Source: Agelaius tricolor (Eukaryota; Chordata; Aves; Passeriformes; Icteridae). Taken from it: a DNA stretch of 64,000 nt. Below are positions 46,601 to 60,105 of the stretch, piece after piece; positions within the stretch are counted from its first letter, which is position 1, and every line of letters starts with the position of its first letter. A model generated the notes under the pieces. That model ran no database searches, was not told the origin of the DNA, and saw only the letters and a program-made list of their open reading frames with translations. The stretch spans positions 4,216,001-4,280,000 of the forward strand of contig JALJCS010000029.1 of assembly GCA_023055355.1 (NCBI GenBank), written 5' to 3'. A program made the translations under genes and the position numbers.

Positions 46601-49551
46601 GCCTGCCCCCTTCACACCCCCAGGTGCTCCCAGCCACTCCCAAAACACCACCACCCTCCAGAGCACCCCATCTCCTGGGAGGAATCCTCATGGGAAGGAT
46701 TCGTGTGCATTTCCAGAGGAAATCCATGGGGAGGAGGATGGTGGGAAAAGACAGCGGGGGAGTTCGCTCCCCTCCTCAGCTGTCAGGAGGATGGGCCAGC
46801 ACCAGGAGCGATGAAACACAAGATACCCTGACACAGATCTTTGATCACAGTAATTATCCATTGTTGTCATGTACAAAACATTTATCTCCATGCAGGCATC
46901 GAGTTCCTCTGTGCCACCCCCCATCCCCTCACGCCTCACTGCTCCAGGCTCCCCATCCCACCCTCTCCAAAGATGCTCTCCTCAGGACCGGGGCAGGACT
47001 CTCTTCTCCCAGTCAATGGGGTGAAAAGCAAAGAGTTTTTTGTTTGCCTGGCTTTGATCAAAATGATTGAATGCCAGGGAAAGAGCAGGGGGGGGAGGAA
47101 AGAAAGAAAGCAAAGCAGAAATGATGCATCCCTGATCCATAAGCAGGAAACGGTTCAAGGATGAATCCAGGCATCGCTCACTGGCTGTGCACGCTTCTGG
47201 GGGTTGGGTTTTCTCTTCTTCCCTTTTTTTTTCAAGAATGAGAAAGAAAACATTTTTATAAGCTTTGCTCCTTTTCATTTTTCTCCGAGTTCAGTGGCTT
47301 TCCTCGTCAAGCCTCTGTAGCTCAGGTAAGAACAGAGGGCTCCAGATTAAAGAGCAACACGGCAGCCAAGCAGAAGCCGTCAAGATAACAGAGAGGACAG
47401 AGTCAGGAAAGACAAAGGAGGGGAGCCTGCTTTCTGCAAGATTCCCACTCTCAGCTTTTATGTAGATTACTCCAGAAACAGGGATCAAGCTGATCAAGTG
47501 CACATTTCAGGCCCCAATCCTGACCCTCTCCACCTGGATGTTGGGCTCCAGGACAACAATCAGCATCACGAGCCCTGGCCCCAGCAGCAGGGCTCTAACA
47601 GATATTTAATCCAGCTCGGATTTTTATAGATGCCTGGGTGGGTGGACAGACAGACAGCACGCCAGACTGACAGCTCGAAATACCTCTGCACGAGCGTGGG
47701 TAGCAACCAAGCGTGGAGCCTCCTGCCAGAGCATTTCACGTGCCGGTGAAAAACGCAGCCCTGCAGCTTATCCCAGCCCGCAGCCCTCTCCCAGGGCACC
47801 CAGGGAGACAGGCTTGGGAGGAAAATTGGTTCCATCCCTCCAGATCCCAACAAGAGCCCACCACCTGTGTCCTGCAGCATCACCCACCACAGCACCTGCA
47901 GCCACGGGATGCAATATTCCCTCTCCTGCCTCAGCTTTGGGGTGTCCAATCCCAGCGCTGCTCCTCGGGACCAAAAGCAATCTGCAGTTTGGGAGAGGAT
48001 CTGCTCAGAGCCACCCCCCACCCAGGAAAGGCAGGCGCCCCCCAGAGCAAGGGCTCAGCAGGGTCCACATCTCCTGTGACAATGACTCCAGCAATGACAT
48101 TCTCTGAGAGTCCTGAGAGGTTCCCCAGGGAAGCCTTCCCTGCTGGCTTGTTTATAGATCTATTCTTAGCTCGACTTGGACTCATTGCAGAAGCAGCAAG
48201 GAGCCTTTCATCCCGTGACCCCGAAGTACCTCAAAGAATATGAGCCAAGCCTTGTGGAGAGGAAATATTGTCCATTCTGTTTGACAGAGGGGTCAGCCCA
48301 TGTGTGAGGCCAGGCAGAGGAGCAGGGAATAGCAAACAGGCAGGAGAGGCTTTGGATGTGCACAGGGTGAGAGGCAGCCCAGGGACACCACGGGCAAGAT
48401 GAGCACATGAGGTGCATCCAAAATTGGATGGACTGGGGAGGCTCAAAGGGTGGAGAGTGGGGCAAAACTCCTGCTGGAGAGCCAGGGCTTGTGCTGCTGC
48501 CCAGGGATGAGGGAGGTGCATTCTAGGGTCTGTCTGCTCCCCCAAACCCACCCCGCCCTCTGTTTAAGGCACAGGGAGATGGGAAATTTGTGATCAAAAC
48601 CTCATTCACAGCAGAGCAGCAGGAGGGAGGCTGGGTGGTCACAAACTCCATGCAAACAGCCCCATCCTTGGGATGCTCCCAGGAAAAGGCCATCCTGGAC
48701 GCTGTTGTTGTGAAGAAGCCACCGAACCACCATGTTATCACTCTGCCCTTGATTGACAACAACTTTATTTCTTTTTTCATTTCTAGAGAATCATGCTGGA
48801 ATGGTGCTCTCCCAGCTGCAGGGCCCTGCCCCAGATGTTTGATGGGAACATCTCCCATTAAGGATGGGAGATGCTCATTGTTGCGTGGCACCCCTAATTT
48901 GGGGAGGCAGAGCAGGTGCCGGGAGAGGGGGCACCGCACCCTCACACAGCACAGAAAGTCTTTTCCATATGCTGCCTGATCAGTTATATCAGTTTCTTAA
49001 AATGCTATTGCACAGATATTTCAGAGGCATCCTGTAGGACCATCTGGTATGTTATATATTGCACAGAGCCCGGCCAATTCTCAGATCCTGTAATTTTATC
49101 TCCTCCATTTCATATGCGGCGCAGGCATTTTGCAAGGCGACGGGGAGTGGGAATCTGTGGAGTGACGGAGCGCACGCAAACCGAAAGGCAAGGCCCAAAA
49201 CTGAGAGGCACTGGCAGCTCCCACCCATCCCAGGCACTGGAGAGGAGTTTTGGGGCTGCACGGGGGTGTTTGGGGTCACCCAGCTCGCCTGCATTGCCCA
49301 TGGGTGCTCTCTATCCCTCCCTGCCTCCCACAGCAGCGCTGCAGGGTGGAGACGCCTCCGGCAGCTCACAGATGTCCTTTTCCCTGCCTCCCCCAGCTTT
49401 TCCAGGCAGCACCATGCTCCCCACACTCCCCATGGAAGCGAGGAGATGCACTCCAGCACGTCTCCCAGTGTCCTCCCAGGACCTGCCATCGTTCCTTTTT
49501 CCAGGGAGGATGTGTATGCCGACCTATGGAAGTGCCCAAGGCCAGGTTGGG

Positions 49552-49665
49552 TGGGATTTAGAGCAGCATGGGCTGGTGGAAGGTGTGCCTCCCCAGGCAG
49601 GGGGTTGGAATGAGATGAGATTTAAGGTCTCTCCCAACCCAAACCATTCTGTGAGGCCATGAATT
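49552..49665 (+). mobile_element. CR1 LINE 3' tail
   Basis: GTTGGGTGGGATTTAGAGC, AGGGGGTTGGAATGAGATGA and TTTAAGGTCTCTCCCAACCC, then CCATTCTGTGAGGCC, give a sense-orientation CR1 end. A solo LTR in the opposite orientation starts 40 bp further right. Confidence 0.9.
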
Positions 49666-49705
49666 ATTGTTGGCCATCTGAGAGCCCGTCACCAACATCC
49701 AGCTC

Positions 49706-50070
49706 TGTGACCATGTTCACAGGTGTCTGAGGATGAGGGAAGAGATGAGGATCTGAAGGCTGATTTATTATTTTATGATATGTATTATATTAAAACTATA
49801 CTAAAAGAAGAAAGGATTTCTTCAGAAGGCTGGATAAGAATAGAAAAAGAAAGAATGATAACAAAACTTGGGGCTCGGACTGTCTATCCGAGCCAATTGG
49901 GCTGTGATTGGCCATTAATTAGAAACAACCACATGAGCCCAATCCCAGATGCACCTGTTGCATTCCACAGCAGCAGATAACCATTGGTTACATTTTGTTT
50001 CTGAGGCCTCTCAGCTTCTCAGGAGGAAAAATGCTAAGGAAAGGATTTTCCATAAAAGATGTCTGTGACA
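49706..50070 (-). mobile_element. Solo LTR, ERVK-like, copy 2
   Basis: This is the reverse-oriented counterpart of the LTR at 4132-4514. Its right edge reads AGATGTCTGTGACA and its left edge TGTGACCATGTTCACAGG. Flanking hexamers CAGCTC (49700-49705) and TAGCTC (50071-50076) fit a 6-bp target duplication with one change. It shares with the other copies the inverted ATTTATTATTTTATGATAT signal. No internal genes are present. Confidence 0.85.
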
Positions 50071-52844
50071 TAGCTCTGCTTTGTGGGGAGAGCAGTGACA
50101 AGCCTGGGCAAGCAAAAATTCCCAAGTATCCCCATGGATATCTGTGTGCTGCAAGAGCAGGGAAAAGGCCAGAAATAACCCCTGAGATTATTGCAAAAAA
50201 TAGACTGGAGCAGGTGGGCAGAGCAGAAAGGAGAAAGCCCCGTCCTCCCAGAGCCAAAAACTTTTGATTTTTAAAGTGAGTGCTCCCAACTCATCCATCA
50301 CACACTGACACCACTTTATCAACTCCTTCTCAACTGACAGCAAAGTTTGGTGCTGCTCCACTCAATTTCTTCTGATTTCATTAGGAAAAGAGATATTAAA
50401 AAGGCAGAAATGTTCTGATTTCCTGTGTTTTGCTGGCTCCCTCCTCTGGCACTTGGAAATATTTTTATTTTGTAATAGGTTTGGTCATGAAGTAATTGGA
50501 AATGTGTGCTGTGTTCTCCTTGGAGCTACTCTTCAGGACAAGCAAATCTTGCTCTCACTTGTCAGAGGACCTGTTCTTAGAAGCTTTTTGTATCCTTCCT
50601 ACAATAATTGAAAGGAAAAGGAGAATTGACCAAAACCAATACCCTTGCCACTGTCTAATATTTAAAAAGTCCAACACACTTTGAGAAAAGCAGTGTCAAG
50701 CAGAATTAGCAGCAGTTAAGCACATCCATGTCACACAGCTTAAGGAAGATGCAAGAACCTCAGGGACAACTCCTTGAGAGTTTCCTACCCAGAAGGGTCT
50801 TCCCCTGACCACCATTAATATCACATCAATGTAAATCTGGAAGCCCCACAGCTGATTTTCCCCCAAAGGCACATTTTGTGCCTTTATTTGTTTTTAAATA
50901 AAGATATGACCCTTTCCTGTGGTGATGTGGCAGAGCCTTCACAAAGGTTCACAAAGCCTTCACAAAGGCATGAATTTCTGCTTTCAGTTGCATTTTATTC
51001 TTCTCTTAGCTCATTAATAAGCATTAATACCTTGTATTTGTGGCATTTAATATTCCCCCCAGCACTTCAGTTTTGCTTTTGAAAGGGACACGTCAAAGGC
51101 TTTTTAAACATTATTTTGTTATTGTTCATGAAATAGTCCTGACAAAAAACAACATTTCCATTCTGGTTTAAAATTTGTAAACAACTTTTCCCCGTTCAGA
51201 AGAAATAAAATGTGTTTATCCATCTACTAAATCCCAGCCAGTGGAGAGCTACAGGGAGCCTGTTAACTCCAGGTGCTCAGGGTGGGAGGAGCTGGAAAAT
51301 AATAAATAATAATGCCAGTTTCTCCATGTTTCTTCTAAAGTTGAAGGACTCTTGGCACCTCTGCCCAGCATATAAAAACAGGTTTCATATTAAAACATGA
51401 GCTTGGGTCTAGGACATTCACCCTGCTTCCCTGGGTGTGCAACACCTGAATCACCTAATTGAGGGTTCTCTGTTATTTGCCATGTAATTTAAACAGGTAA
51501 TTAACAGCAGAAGCAAGTTCTGCTCCCAAAAGGAACTGAGGGTCTCATGGCAAGCAGGTGATTGTCCTCTCCCTCCCCCAAAGGAAAATCTGAGCCCTCC
51601 AGAGTGGGGATGCAGAGGGAAAGAAGAATTTCAGAGGAGGAGGAGGGAAGTGTGACCAGAATAAGGAGGAAACTGCCACTCCAAGGCACAGCAAAATCAC
51701 CAGAGCCCCTCCAAGGCTGCTCCCTCCTTCCCCAGCACAGAGCCCTTCCCAGCTGGAGAGTTCCCCTGCCCGTCCATCACTCCCCACACTGCTCTGGAAC
51801 ACTCAGCCAGCTGCAGGCTACATAAGTATTGACAAGGTGCATTCTTAAATAAATAGCTCTGCTCCAGCAGTCGATATTGGCCACTTGGAGAAGGCAAAAC
51901 AAAAAGGCCTGGGGGACAGGGGGTTTCATCCAGCCCCAAATTGGATAAGCACGGATGCAGCCAAGCCCTTTGTTCGTGTCCTGACACCAGCTGGGACATG
52001 AGCAGGGAAAGAAAAGCCCTGGAGAGACAAGGAGGCAAAATCCTTGCGTGGGAATGATGTCTTGACGAGACATTTGTTTTTCTGGTTCTGCTGCCTTCTG
52101 GTCAAGTAACTTGAAAATTCGATAGTGTGAGTGGAGAAGTGGGGCAGGGGAGGAGCGGGGAGGCAGCGTGGGCCTCTGGGGACCATCCATCACGCAGGCA
52201 GGGCTGCCAAATCACCCCGGAGCTGCCCAAGTGTGTTTATGGAAGAGATTAGAGAGCTCCTTCTGGGGATCAAAGAAAAGCTCTCCCCTAGGAGCATGCT
52301 GCCTTCAACTCCCAAATTCCCAGAGGACTCCTTTAGCAGCATCTCCTGCAAATATTTTCTTTGGGAGGGTCACAATCCCACGAGTCTCATTAAGGACATC
52401 GAAAGAAAACAACGCTTAATTTGGGGGAACCACGCTTCACCCGATTTCAAGTCAAAATTCCACACTGGGTTATTTGGATGCAAAGCCTCGAGTCTCAATT
52501 TCTAACCCAAAAGGTATCCACTGGTGCATCCCCAGCGCCCTGCACTGTAATTAAACTGGAAATTATCATTCCGAGTCACAGCCCTCGTGCAGCCAATGGC
52601 ATTCATCTCTCTGATATCAACCCATAAAAAAATAATAACCACAACTGGAGCTTGCTGGAGGAAATGAGCATCTCAAGACATGGGGTTTGGATCACAAGAG
52701 TTCAAACCCACCGGTGGCAGGAACCTTGCAGCTCCAGGTCCCTGGTAATGGGAACTTGCCTATTCCATGAACTCCAAAAGCAATCCAAAGGAGAATCATT
52801 CTTTATAATTGTTTTGCAACTTCTCCTCCAGCTGGAGGAATAAT

Positions 52845-53100
52845 GATTGCACAATTCTCCTAACAACATGATCATAATCTATCAGTTCTATGAACTATAG
52901 AATGAACCCAAAGAGATAATTGGTGCAGGCACTGAATGATAAACATGTCAAGATTATGATTTCTTTGCTTAAAAATGAAACGAAGATATGATTGGAAATG
53001 CCATGCTTGGGGAGTATGAGCAATATTCCCATGCTCCATCATCTAAATTAGTTTATAATTTGCATACACTAGTATTTTTAGGCATTGTTCGAAGGCAGGG
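52845..53100. promoter_or_regulatory. AT-rich unique block, putative regulatory
   Basis: A long AT-rich unique stretch with ATGATCATAATC, GATAATTGG, TGATAAACATG, AGATTATGATTTC and TTTGCATAC (octamer-like) cores, distinct from the GC-rich flanks and from repeats recognised here. It may be a conserved non-coding element. Confidence 0.25.
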
Positions 53101-54638
53101 GAGCTGTAAAACTTTAACATCCAAACATCCTCAGACGCTGTCCTTCAATGGCACCTTCCCAGTAAAGATCCTGCCGTGCATCAGGAGGTCCCATTACCAA
53201 GGGAGCAGCTGGGGAGGTGCAGCTCTGCTGGAGCCTCAGGGGCTTTATCACCTCCTTCCACGGGGTTTTACAGCCCCAGACACTCGCTGGGAGCACGGGC
53301 TGTGTGCACACAGCAGCAGCCAGCTCAGCAGGCAATGAATTTCAGCGCTGCACCTTCCCGGCTCCCGGCGCTCCCAGAGGGACCACAAACCCAGGCTGAC
53401 ATTCAGCTCATAACAAACTTAAACCACAGCAAAAATTCTCCTGATTTCCATGGTTTATACAAGAGCTGCTGCGCAGCCCTCTGAAGTTATCAGCCCACGG
53501 GGCTTTGTTGGGTTAAACAAGAGACAAAAGCACCTCCAGCCCGAGCTGTGCTCGCAGGCTGGAGGAGCTCTGGCTCCCCTCCTTCCCTGAACCCACCTTC
53601 ACTTTTTAGCAGCAATGACAAGGGAAAAGGGAGGGAAATGGGCATCTCCCAAAACTTGGGAGGGGCTATTTAACCCCCAATCCATTGCACACCCTCATCC
53701 TGCACAAAGATGCCCCATATCCCACAAGACACCCTGTTGTCCCTGCCCACCTTGTGCAGCTCACAGGGGCTCCCTGGAGAGCAGCAGGTGGAAACGGAGC
53801 CTGCTGAACCATGAAAGAGCAGCTAACAGGTCCCTGTGCCTGTGACTGCTCCTGTCACTGCTTGGAAACCCCTCGGGGCTCCCCGGGAGCACGGAGGGGG
53901 AGTGGGAGGCAGAGCCAGGCTCGTTCCATATGGCACCCATTAGCCTGAGCTGGGATGGCAGTGGCAGCGTGGCACGAGCCAGCTGCCAGCCAGGGTGGAG
54001 GCATGGCCCCACCAGGGCAGCTCCTGCTCCAAAGTGGGTGGGGAGGAAGGAGAAAGGACCTTGGGGGCTCTTTGCTGCACCCCCTCCCATGGATCCTCCC
54101 AAACCCCTGCACAGGGAGAGGAGCCTTGAACCAAAAACCCAGCACAGCATCCCACACACAGAGGGGTGGGAACCACACAAAGGGACATCTCTGCTCTGGG
54201 ACAGGCTCTGTAGGACTCAGGAGCAAGGGGGGAACACCAGTAAAGGGAGCTTGAAAGATGAAAGCACCAACTCCGTCCTTTCTCTGCTAAAACGGAGTCC
54301 CTTAAAGCGAGTCTACTGAATTAAAGAGGAAACCCCAGAGAGCCTCCATGCTCATGAATAAATTCAATTTGCCATCTCATTTTTGAACTTATAAAAGCCA
54401 AGGCTCTCTAAACAAGAGACAAAGCCCCGCACTGTGCCTCCAGGCACCTGGAGAGAAGCCCTCAGATGGGACACCAGGCTCCTTGGAGTGCAACCCAGCT
54501 CCATGTCCCTTGTCCCATCTCAGAGCCCCAGTCCTGGTGACCAAACCCAGTGTCACAGGATTGGTCACCAGACACAGTCAGGACAGGAAGGGAATTTGCA
54601 TTAAATCTTCCCATGGCACTATTTTTTATTCTGTTTGC

Positions 54639-54662
54639 ATTATTAATATTATTATTATTATT
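54639..54662. repeat. (ATT)n short microsatellite
   Basis: TTATTAATATTATTATTATT is an imperfect trinucleotide run of about eight units. Confidence 0.8.
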
Positions 54663-56033
54663 TGCTTGTATTTTCCCCCTCCTTGCTTCATGCTGCCTTA
54701 CGCAGAATTGCAGTGACACAGCCCCTCTGCTTGGGCACTGCTCCCTCACCCAGCACCTGCCAACAAAACAAATCCACCTCCTAAACAAGAGCAAACCAAA
54801 ATCCAGAGTGAAGGGGGTGCTGAACGGCAGCTGCTCGGCTGAACAGACCAAGCCCCTCTGATTTTACAGGTTACAAACCAGCAGCACCACTCCAGGGGGA
54901 CTCTGGAGGGATGATTACAGGGATGGCTTGGCCCAGCTCCTCCCAGAGCCCTGGATCTGCACAGCTGGGGCTGCCTGTGGCCAGCAGCACCTGAGCAGGT
55001 TTCTAATGCAGCTGCAGTGCAGGAGAGCAGCTCTGGCACACCCTGGGCACTCCCCCTGCAGCACACCTGCCCAGCTCCTCCTGCTGTGTTCAGCACACTT
55101 GGGAAATTTGGGCTCACACTGGGAGCAGGCCAGATGCAAATCCAGACAGAGACTCCCTGGATTTTGCAGATCCCACCATGCTGAGCCCTGTAAACCCTGG
55201 AGTTTGTAGCTCTGGCAGCAGTAGGGACAACCAAAGTGATCTGATTGCGCTCCTCCCTCCTCAAACACCATCACTCCAGCATTAAAGGCTCCCTGATTTT
55301 TCCTGCATTTTGTTGCATGTTGTGTCCCTCATGTGTTGGGAACACAGGCAGCACAGCCCAGCTCAGCACTCAGGAGCCAGCAATGAAGTGCTTTAGGAAC
55401 CCAAGCCAACTGAATTTTGTGCTGTAATGTGTTCAAGAAACACTGACACACTTGTCAAACTCTTCACAATTCCTCCTTTCTCTTTCCCTTTTTATTTTTT
55501 AAATTTCTGCCTAGCTTTATAGATCATTGGATAACATTCAGAAAATCATGGGGATGATTTTCTTTTCTTTCCCCATCATTGCCATCAAATGAAGTTATTT
55601 GTGAATACATCTGCTGGAAACCAAACCAAACGAAACATGACAAGTCTATTTTCACCGTTGGCAAGGCACTGAGGTGCTCACAGCCCCGTGTGTCACGCCT
55701 GGCTGAGGCACCAGCAAGGCACTTTTTGGGAAATTTGGGAAGCAGGGTGTCCAGAGGGGGACTTCAGAAGGAGCTGGGATGGGATTCTACACCAGGGGAA
55801 GAATTCTCTAATGGGAGAAAGCTCAGGAAGCCAAAATGCACAGGGAAAAGCCACCCTCTCCATAAAACACAGCAGGTTTTGGAGTTGCAACATCCCAGTG
55901 CAACCTATTGCAAAGTCATTCGCAGTAAAGTAATATTCTAATAGTTACCAATTTGACTAATAAGCCTCCAAGGCAGAGGAAAGGCAAAGACAAAAGGTGC
56001 CTGATGCACCAATTTATCCTGGTGATAAACTCC

Positions 56034-56417
56034 TGTCGCAGACATCTTTTACGAAAAATCCTTCCCTTAGGATTTTTTCTCCTGAGAAGCTGAGAGGCCT
56101 CAGGAACAAAATGCAAACAATGGTTATCTGCTGCTGTGGAATGCAACAGGTGCATCTGGGATTGGGCTCATGTGGTTGTTTCTCATTAATGGCCAATCAC
56201 AGCCCAGCTGGCTCAGACAAAGAGTCCGAGCCACAAACCTTTGTTATCATTCCTTCTTTTTCTATTCCTAGCCAGCCTTCTGATGAAATCTTTTCTTCTA
56301 TTCTCTTAGTATAGTTTTAATATAATATATATCATAAAATAATAAATCAGCCTTCTGAAACATGGAGTCAGATCCTCGTCTCTTCCCTTAACCCGAGACC
56401 TCTGTGAACTGGTCACA
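56034..56417 (+). mobile_element. Solo LTR, ERVK-like, copy 3
   Basis: Same family and orientation as 4132-4514: TGTCGCAGACATC at the left, a TATAATATATATCATAAAAT region with AATAAATC near 56340, and GTGAACTGGTCACA at the right. Flanks AACTCC (56028-56033) and CACTCC (56418-56423) fit a 6-bp duplication with one difference. No internal region is present. Confidence 0.85.
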
Positions 56418-57701
56418 CACTCCTGAATCAGATACAACCATGTTGAGGCATGCTGAGGTTTGCTGAGGGAATCCTCTCCTTCCAGAGAAACACAGGTGCT
56501 CTACCTGCTCCTCTGCAGCCATCTCCATCTGCCTTGCAAACCTCCTGAGGTTACACAAAATAAAATTCCTTTTTTAGCCTGTCCCAGAGCCCAGGCACAA
56601 CTCCCCCACCTTTTCCCAGCCAAACTGCAAGAATCCTTCCCCCTCCCAGCTGTGGCTGGAGATTCTTCCTGAAGAGGAGGTTTAAGAGCCAGTGAAGGCT
56701 CCTGGACTTCAGAGCCAAATCCTGAGGTTTTGCCAGGGGAACACACACAAAACCCCGGCGAGGGGCACAGCCCAGGATGGGAAATGAAACCAAACACTCT
56801 GGCTTAGGCACACACCATGCCAAGCATGGCCCTTTCTGGATTTAAAATCTTGATGCTAGTGAAATCTCCTCCCAAGAGGATGCCTGGAATAAATTGTCAT
56901 CTGATAATAGCTACCAGGTGGTGAGGCAATGAAAAAACAGACATGCACAGAATGTTTTGACTTCAAACTCATGTGGATTGTCAGAGAGGAAGTGTATTTT
57001 GTGTCCCTTCCTCATGGCCACCTCCCCCTCCCCATTTTTACCCCTCAGTGGTTTTTTAAAATTATTTTGGCTTTCTCCAGGCATTAGGCAGATTCCCTGG
57101 GGCAGTGGCTGAGGCCAGGGGCAGAGCCCAGAGCAAACCCCCAGCACTCCTCAAAGGCTCAGGGGTGCCCAGGTTGGGGTCTCCTCTCTAATTAAGTGAG
57201 CAGATGAAGAAAGCCCTGCACAGCCATCCTGCTTCCCTCTCCTTCCCCCTCCTGCCTTGTCCATCTGCCCCTTCCCACTCTGCTCCTCACTCCCCATCAT
57301 ACCTGTAACCTTTCCCATTAACACCTGCCCAGGCAGGGAAAACCCTTCCCGAGCTCAAAGCATCTGCTCCTCATCAATTTGCCAGGGAGCTGCCTCAGCC
57401 TGGGGCGAGGAGCAGGCACAGAACTCCCTCTCCAGCCTGGATGACATTTCCAGGGCAGGGCAGCAAAGGGCAATCCTCTCACCAGCTTCAGAGGCCAGGG
57501 AGAGGCAATGTCAGAGCTCCCTGCCACGTTTGGGGAATGCACATCCCTTTCTTCCTGTTCCAGGAGCCTGATGCTGCTCTGTGTGAGCCTGTGAAGGCAC
57601 ACACACACAGATTACATCTTGTTCCTAGCAGGAAGAGATATTGACTTGGAAAATATCAAAACCGCCTCTGAGCCTGCAGCACCCTCATCTCACAAAACAG
57701 A

Positions 57702-57724
57702 AAAACAAAAAAAAAAAAAAATAA
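57702..57724. repeat. Poly-A tract
   Basis: A-rich run (AAAAACAAAA then about 14 A) without a recognisable retroposon body. Confidence 0.8.
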
Positions 57725-58004
57725 AGACAGAGGTTGAATCAAAGGAGGAGAGACATTCTACTACACAGACTATCCAAGGCAATTTGGGTCTGTAATGAGG
57801 AGGTCAGCGCAGAGAGCAAGAAGGAATTTTAAATAGCACCTTGGAATTTTGGGGATCTCAACACAGCAGGAGCTGCCACGAGAGCTGAGCTGCTCGTGTG
57901 GGAGGGGACATCCAGCTGGAGGCACTGAGCAGTGACAACCAGGAGAGCATCAAACACTGCCCTGCACGAGAGGCAAGAGATGCTCGGGTCCAGAACCACC
58001 CAGG

Positions 58005-58581
58005 TGCTGGAGCCCAGGAAATTCCTCTGGCTGCCCTGGAGGACTCCAGACCCTGGCAGGGGTCAAAAACTCCCTGGCACGGAGTCAAAAACACCCGTGC
58101 CTTTGATTTTAGCCCATGGAAAAAACTACCAACTTTGTGTGAAGATGTACAAGCCACAAGAGTTTGAGTAGAATGATAATGAATTTATCACAGGGTGAAA
58201 ATGTAGAATTTTGGGGTTTTTAGAACGGTGGTTCAGGAGGCAAGATGGAGGAATCTGGGCATGTTCTGTCTTTCCTCCTGCTTCTTCTTGGCCTCCATCG
58301 TCTGCTGTGGTGGTGGCACTTTGGGATTGGTTTAGAGTAGAGACTGACTAACATAGGGGATTGGTGTTGGAAAATTATTGTAAATAAAGTTCATGTAGTT
58401 TTTAGTATAAAAAGATAACATTGCCCTGAGGGTGGTCAGTGTGCCACGACCCGACCTGCTGGACAGATCTCAGCAGGTCAAAGAATGTAATAGATAATAA
58501 ATAATAAACCTTGAGAATGAGAACCAAGGCATCCTGTCTTCTTCTTCAGTCTCGGGGCTGGGAAAAAGAGACTTTCCAACA
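58005..58581 (+). mobile_element. LTR of a second ERV family, plus copy
   Basis: TGCTGGAGCCCAGGAAATTC opens a segment containing GTGCCTTTGATTTTAGCCC, TTATCACAGGGTGAAAATG, GCAAGATGGAGGAATCTGGG, GGATTGGTTTAGAGTAGAG, a TTTTTAGTATAAAAAGATAA box (TATA-like), GACCCGACCTGCTGGACAG and an AATAATAAACCTTGAGAA polyadenylation region, ending near TTTCCAACA. The same order is present in reverse at 61052-61620. No target duplication is found, so the ends are approximate. Short open frames inside are not genes. Confidence 0.7.
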
Positions 58582-59924
58582 CCTTGGGGTCATCTCAACA
58601 CCAGAGACCTCCTCACCCAGGCACTGCCCTGGGCAGGTCAGTGCTGCAGGAAAACCCAACATCCCAAGCTCAGCCTTGGCTCTGCCTCCACAGCTCCGTT
58701 CCTGCTGTGTCAGACACGACTCGAGGAAAAAGAAAGTGGTCTCAGGCAGGCACTAATGATGAGTGCCAATCTAATAACACACATAATGCAGGCTGCTCCA
58801 CTGCAAGTGTAATTGCAATCATAATGCAATCAATACCAATGGAAACACCGTATTTATACAGGGCCTTTCATCACTCACACGGAACGCAGTCGGTGCCAGT
58901 GCAAATATGCCAGCATCTGAAATAAAATATTTGCCACACATCTCGTGTACATGCAGACCAAACACTGCATTCGGGAGAGCCTTGGGATGTTGAAGGCTTT
59001 GGGAAGTTTCTGGGCATCTGACAAGCACAGGAAAAACAAAATAAAACTCCCAGGTCCAGCTGTACTTTGGGAAATAATAAAACCTCCATTCACATTGAAT
59101 TCTCCTTAGCTTAAGTCACGATTTCCACATTGCTCTGCCTGTCAGTTCCTGCCCTGGCACACTGCTGTGGTCAGGCAGTCATTAACCTCCTGACGGGGAG
59201 AAAATGGGGAGAAACGCTCCTGGCTGCCAGCAGCATCCAAATCCTACCCACAAGGGCTGCACCAGAGACCTGTGGTGCTGCTCCATCCAGTGATGGGCCA
59301 GCACCTGAGCTTCAGCTCCCTGCTGACATCCCTGCAGACACCTGTGACTGCTTCCATTAAGGTGAAGCAGCTGAAGGGCTCTGACATGTGGGAAAGCACA
59401 GCATTCCTGAGACTCTGGAGCCTGGGAGAGCAGAGAAAACCATCCTGCCCTCACTCACCATCCCTTCTGCCCTCTGAATCTGATCCAAACAGTCCATCAC
59501 TGGCTCTTGACACATTTAATGTCTCAGTAAAGAAAAACATGATGTGTTGATGCTCCTGTAAAGCTCTGACAACTGACAGCCTAATGGGTCCTTATTTTTT
59601 CCCAGCTGCAGTTTAGAAAATGAAATAAATTTAGGTCCTTAAGCAGGCTGGCTGCTCCGTGAGGAACGTGTTTGCTGCACCAGCTCTGGGCTGCAGGAGC
59701 AGGGAGCAAGGCTGGAGAAGGGAAAGATGAGGGCTGGAAGTGGATGGAAGAGTTGCTATGCTAATTTAAGCCTCCAAATTCACCTGGAATATCCTTCACT
59801 TCTGTTTGCTGAAGGTGAGAGCAGCACCTAAAACTCCAGCTGCAAGTGATGCTGCTGGCCTACCCTGGAAGTGATGGTAAAACATGATCCATGTGATGGG
59901 GAAACATGATCCATCCTGTTATGG

Positions 59925-60105
59925 TGGATTTTAGGATGACTGGGAAAAGGTTTGTCCCCCAGAGGGTGCTGGGCACTGCCCAGACCCCCCAGGGAATGGG
60001 CAGAGGCTGCCAGAGGGGTTGGACAATGCTCCCAGAGACAGGGTGGGATTGCTGGGGTGTCTGTGCAGGGCCAGGAGCTGCACTGGGTGATCCTTGTGGT
60101 CCCTT
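59925..60105 (+). mobile_element. CR1 LINE 3' region, part 1 (split by an LTR)
   Basis: GGATGACTGGGAAAAGGTT, CAGAGGGTGCTGGGCACTG, GACAATGCTCCCAGAGACAG, GGATTGCTGGGGTGTCTGTG and GTGATCCTTGTGGTCCCTT form the sense-strand CR1 3' region. The match breaks inside the GGTCCCTTCCAACTC block and resumes at 60729. Confidence 0.85.
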
